Below are positions 61,361 to 64,000 of a DNA stretch of 64,000 nucleotides, piece after piece. Position numbers and translations under genes: made by a program. This stretch comes from Desulfobulbaceae bacterium. Lineage in GTDB: Bacteria > Desulfobacterota > Desulfobulbia > Desulfobulbales > Desulfocapsaceae. The notes beneath the pieces are model-generated. The model was not told the DNA's origin and ran no database searches. It saw only the letters and a list, made by a program, of their open reading frames with translations. Within the stretch, counting starts at the first letter, position 1, and the number at the start of each line of letters is the position of its first letter. The stretch lies in NCBI GenBank assembly GCA_009773475.1, contig WSXV01000003.1, forward strand, positions 155,179-219,178, read 5' to 3'.

Positions 61361-62944
61361 TTATGCATAGTAGTTGCCGGTTGCACTTAGTTTGATGGCA
61401 AGCGCTACCTGATTACGCAGGGTTTTCAGGGCATCAAACTGGTCTTGATTTAGATGGTGGTCCGGCGAGATATAGGCACCATAGATGAGACCAATGGACC
61501 TTTTGTTAATCATAATCGGGTAAAGCGCGAAATTTGGTGAGAAAATCAGCCCTCGAAACCAGGCGGGTTTACGTTGTTTGATATCAGGCGTGGAGATGTT
61601 GTTGATGTAGAGCTCCCTGCCTTCAGATAGGGCTAGATTAAAAAGATCTCCGGCGCTGTCCTCTACCGGAAAGCTGAACTCCTTCAGCAACTCCTCGATA
61701 TTCTTGCCAAGCCCGAAACGGGGCCGCATGATATCCGTTTCGGGGTTACGAAAGAAAATGAGTACCTGGTCAAAACCGATTCCCCGGTAAATGGTCTCCA
61801 GAATCATGCTGAGCACAGTATCGAGAGTGAAGTCATCCAACATGATATTGGTGATCTCCTGAATAGCATCCTGCATCAGCAACTGTCTGTTTTCGCTGGT
61901 GGTGTTGCACGGTGATGGTGAGGCTCCGGCACTGATTTTAAAACGCTCCAGGGTTTCAGCCGTATCGGCGGACATCGCCTGCGTGTCATGGGTATTGACG
62001 GGAGCGGAGTCGGGTTGTGCCTTGAAACTACGCTGGTCAAGTTTGCACAGGTCGGTTTCTTTGAGGTTGAGCACATCGGCAAAATCCCGCATTTGGGTGA
62101 GAGCCGAGTCCATCATCGTGACAACGTCCTCCTCGAGGAGATCTTCATAGGCGGGCTGGTATTTTTTGAGAACTATGCGCAGTTGCTCTTCGCGCTGGTG
62201 GGGCGAGTAATGAATTGTGATGTCACAGAGTTCATTGGCAAAATTGGCAAGTATTCTATGGGGATCGGTTTTTTCTTTGATATCTTTTGCCGAGATTATT
62301 TTCATGCTGAACGTAATGAATTTAGGCAGGTTCCATAACTCGGCCAACTCCATTCCCAATTTATCAAAGGTTGTGCCAAAAGTTTCCTGCATGCCGATCT
62401 GGTCGGTCACATTCCCATCTTTCACTAATGTCAGGTATGCCTCGTACTTGTCCGGATAATAGTACATGGCTAACAACCGTCCGAAATTGTGGAACATGGC
62501 ACAGATGAAATGATTTTCCCAATCTTCCATTTTTAAATGTTTAGAGAGGTCCTGGGCGAGTATTCCAGAGAGAAAAGAGGAGAGCACCGCCTCCTTGACG
62601 TAATTTGCTGTGGATTTGTCCTGCAGATGGGCAAAGAAAATAAGGCCGGTGGCGGTAAGCCGTACTTGTTCAAATCCGAGAATAACCACAGCCCGTGAGA
62701 TGGTTGAAATCTGGCCTGAGAATTGACAGTACATTGCCGAATTTACAACTTTAAGCAATTTGCTGGTCAGCGAATAATCCTTCAGAATGATATCGGCCAG
62801 TTCGTTGGCGGAAGAGTTGCTTGAAGGAGAGGTCTTCATGTTTATTTCGGTGATATGTTGAAGTACCGCCGGAAAATCCCGTTGATTGCTCATCCGGTCA
62901 AATAATTGTTCAGCTGTGATCTTGCTTGTTTTGCTGGCCGTCAT
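61361..62944 (-). CDS. HDOD-GAF signalling protein
   Basis: The 527-residue protein has an HDOD domain (about residues 15-215, with AVVILGFEQVRLTA and the HNFGRLLAMYYYPDKYEAY region). A helical linker and a GAF domain near the C-terminus follow (about 370-520, RGIGFDQVLIFFRNPETD). HDOD proteins take part in signal transduction without known enzymatic activity; GAF domains bind small ligands. GGAGGAG lies four bases before the ATG. The output is unknown. Confidence 0.9.
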   Translation of the reverse strand: MTASKTSKITAEQLFDRMSNQRDFPAVLQHITEINMKTSPSSNSSANELADIILKDYSLTSKLLKVVNSAMYCQFSGQISTISRAVVILGFEQVRLTATGLIFFAHLQDKSTANYVKEAVLSSFLSGILAQDLSKHLKMEDWENHFICAMFHNFGRLLAMYYYPDKYEAYLTLVKDGNVTDQIGMQETFGTTFDKLGMELAELWNLPKFITFSMKIISAKDIKEKTDPHRILANFANELCDITIHYSPHQREEQLRIVLKKYQPAYEDLLEEDVVTMMDSALTQMRDFADVLNLKETDLCKLDQRSFKAQPDSAPVNTHDTQAMSADTAETLERFKISAGASPSPCNTTSENRQLLMQDAIQEITNIMLDDFTLDTVLSMILETIYRGIGFDQVLIFFRNPETDIMRPRFGLGKNIEELLKEFSFPVEDSAGDLFNLALSEGRELYINNISTPDIKQRKPAWFRGLIFSPNFALYPIMINKRSIGLIYGAYISPDHHLNQDQFDALKTLRNQVALAIKLSATGNYYA

Positions 62945-63299
62945 TGACTCCTCCGGTTTTTTCGAAAAGGTTCTGAACTCTGGTTGAGGAAAAATAGAAG
63001 GGATCAGGCTTGGACGCCTTGTTCTCTGGGTGTCCTTTGTAATTATGCTGGGATGTGGATGCTTTATTCCGCGAGCATCTCTGAATCATCTGATGATACC
63101 TGATGCGTACGACAAAAACATCCCAAAAAGAGGAAGGTGGAGCCAGGGGGACATCACACAAGAGTGCTTCTGGTGGGGGGAAGAGGCGGGGAAATAGTCA
63201 AAAAAAAGCCCGGCGTTAAACGCCGGGCTTTTTTGAAAAGCCAATAGGTCTGAGATAGGAAAATTCAGCGGAAAAAGTGGCTTGGAGCCAGTTTTCTCT
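62945..63299. other. Gap with a strong terminator
   Basis: No gene is seen. The right part holds the terminator at 63201-63234 for the VPLPA-CTERM gene. The rest probably contains the promoter of the HDOD-GAF gene. Confidence 0.55.
63201..63234. terminator. Strong bidirectional intrinsic terminator
   Basis: AAAAAAGCCCGGCG pairs with its exact complement around TTAAA and gives A and T runs on both sides. It lies about 65 bases after the minus-strand VPLPA-CTERM gene and would also stop transcription from the left. Confidence 0.88.
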
Positions 63300-63857
63300 T
63301 TAAGCTTTCTTGCGCCGCAAGCCGAAAAGGCCAAGCAGGCCAGAACCCAGCAGCCAGGCGGCTGCCGGCACTGGCACTATGGGAGCTGAAACGGTGTTTA
63401 ATTCTACCTTGTCCAGATAAAAGTTTGAATACGAGGCTCCCCAAGTTCCATCACTCCTGATCCAGTCAGCCCACTGACCAATAATTGAATAGGTCAGTGA
63501 ATCCGTTGCCATCATAGAGTTTATGGTTGCGGCATTAAGATCAAAGTCAAAAGTTTGCATTGTTCCATCCAGAGACTGGTTGTCAACAAGTGTACTTCCG
63601 CCTGCATTTATATCGATGGTGCTCCAATAGTACCAAGAAAACCTATTATTAGAAGAGGTTGTCTTTCCCCGAAGAGTGATTGACAAGGTTGCCGAGTCAA
63701 AAGTTTCATCAGAAGCTATGGCGAAAGAAGGGCTAGAAACGTCCCTTGTCTCTGCACTCTCATTATAGTCATTGGTATAAAGTGTAGCTGATGCCGTGGT
63801 TGCACCCGTGAGCGTGATTAGACACAAGCCAATTAAGCCATGTAATACGTTTTTCAT
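63300..63857 (-). CDS. Secreted protein with VPLPA-CTERM-type sorting signal
   Basis: From ATG 63857 the protein has 185 residues. It has a signal peptide (about 1-25), a Ser/Thr/Asp-rich middle that looks like a beta-sandwich, and the C-terminal sorting signal VPVPAAAWLLGSGLLGLFGL followed by RRKKA. The motif, hydrophobic helix and basic end form the tripartite exosortase signal, of the VPLPA type handled by XrtD. The substrate would be exported, cleaved at the VPVPA motif by the exosortase at 18731 and joined to the surface or EPS. GGAGGG lies five bases before ATG 63857; 63869 is an alternative. Confidence 0.88.
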   Translation of the reverse strand: MKNVLHGLIGLCLITLTGATTASATLYTNDYNESAETRDVSSPSFAIASDETFDSATLSITLRGKTTSSNNRFSWYYWSTIDINAGGSTLVDNQSLDGTMQTFDFDLNAATINSMMATDSLTYSIIGQWADWIRSDGTWGASYSNFYLDKVELNTVSAPIVPVPAAAWLLGSGLLGLFGLRRKKA

Positions 63858-63869
63858 GTTTCCCTCCAT

Positions 63870-64000
63870 TAAAAAATATAGGAATGAAAGCTGCTGTTTT
63901 TTTCAGCTTTGCCTTTCCCGGGTGTTACCCGCCTGCAAATGTCGATTAAGTCACGCAACCAGGCTGCGCCCGTCTGAAGTAACCCGGTTCGCATTCTTTC
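63870..64000 (-). promoter_or_regulatory. Hairpin-rich leader of the VPLPA-CTERM gene (low confidence)
   Basis: The region upstream of the gene contains a GGGT/ACCC hairpin (63920-63930), an AAAGCTG/CAGCTTT hairpin with an A-rich loop (63887-63910) and G/C-rich paired segments extending to the window edge. It may be a structured 5' leader or a riboswitch whose upstream part is outside the window. No known class was matched with confidence. Confidence 0.3.

Noticed and set aside
63870-64000. GEMM-type c-di-GMP riboswitch
   Set aside because: Some pieces (GGGAAAGGCAAAG) resemble parts of the motif, but order and the GACGCAAAGCC core do not match.
1-64000. tRNA, rRNA, transposase or phage genes
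   Set aside because: No cloverleaf-like or T-loop sequences, rRNA segments or typical transposase/phage proteins were seen on either strand.

Overview
The window looks like a chromosomal piece of a Gram-negative bacterium, most likely a Desulfobacterota (deltaproteobacterial) relative. This is inferred from the exosortase-linked exopolysaccharide locus, the LapD/LapG pair, the fused cysteine synthase/CysRS-like protein and the lipoprotein and outer-membrane genes. No rRNA, tRNA or ribosomal protein gene is present to settle the taxonomy.

Region 1 (1-30.4 kb, plus strand) is a large exopolysaccharide locus. It opens with the tail of a probable flippase. Then come five GT4 and one GT2 glycosyltransferases, an O-antigen-polymerase-like membrane protein, a CapK-like adenylating enzyme, a hexapeptide acyltransferase, a GH20-like exported hydrolase and a radical SAM/SPASM-type protein. 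The later half is the export and sorting machine: UDP-ManNAc dehydrogenase, an exosortase fused to EpsI (XrtD type), a WecA-like initiating transferase, a TPR lipoprotein, a short Wza-like export protein, an outer-membrane beta-barrel, a Wzz-like chain-length protein, a CpsD-like ATPase and an ExeA-like ATPase. A candidate substrate with a VPLPA-type C-terminal sorting signal lies at the right edge (63.3-63.9 kb).

Region 2 (30.4-37.7 kb) holds housekeeping genes: a HAD hydrolase, PanE, an OB-fold lipoprotein, an SGNH hydrolase, GlgX and a DUF1566 protein. Dispersed hairpin elements lie between several of them.

Region 3 (37.8-44.8 kb, minus strand) is a tight six-gene, A+T-richer defence operon. 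It carries a DndC-like sulfurtransferase, an unrecognised 72-aa protein, a DndD-like SMC ATPase, a protein joining a DndE-like N-terminus to an FtsK/SpoIIIE motor, an AAA ATPase and a DUF4435 (TOPRIM-like) protein. The last two have the architecture of the PARIS pair AriA/AriB. I read it as a phosphorothioation-type modification module wired to a PARIS-like effector, without DndA, DndB or DndFGH nearby. This is the best candidate for an undescribed system.

Region 4 (45.2-64 kb) is mostly core genes: a LysE exporter, a CysK-CysS fusion whose tRNA-synthetase signature motifs are destroyed, a DUF721/DciA protein, an AMIN-amidase, MutS, a YfcE-type phosphodiesterase, a ferredoxin-nitroreductase, LapD and LapG, a c-type cytochrome, an alpha/beta hydrolase, an HDOD-GAF protein and the sorted VPLPA protein. 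The CysK-CysS fusion is the second strong oddity.

Non-coding structure is rich. A duplicated flippase/polymerase junction flanks one glycosyltransferase gene. A compound palindromic element occurs four times between 26 and 36.5 kb. Long intergenic repeats flank an AAA/DUF4143 gene that also has a perfect palindrome against its start codon. A relic of a HAD gene 3' end sits beside the intact HAD gene.
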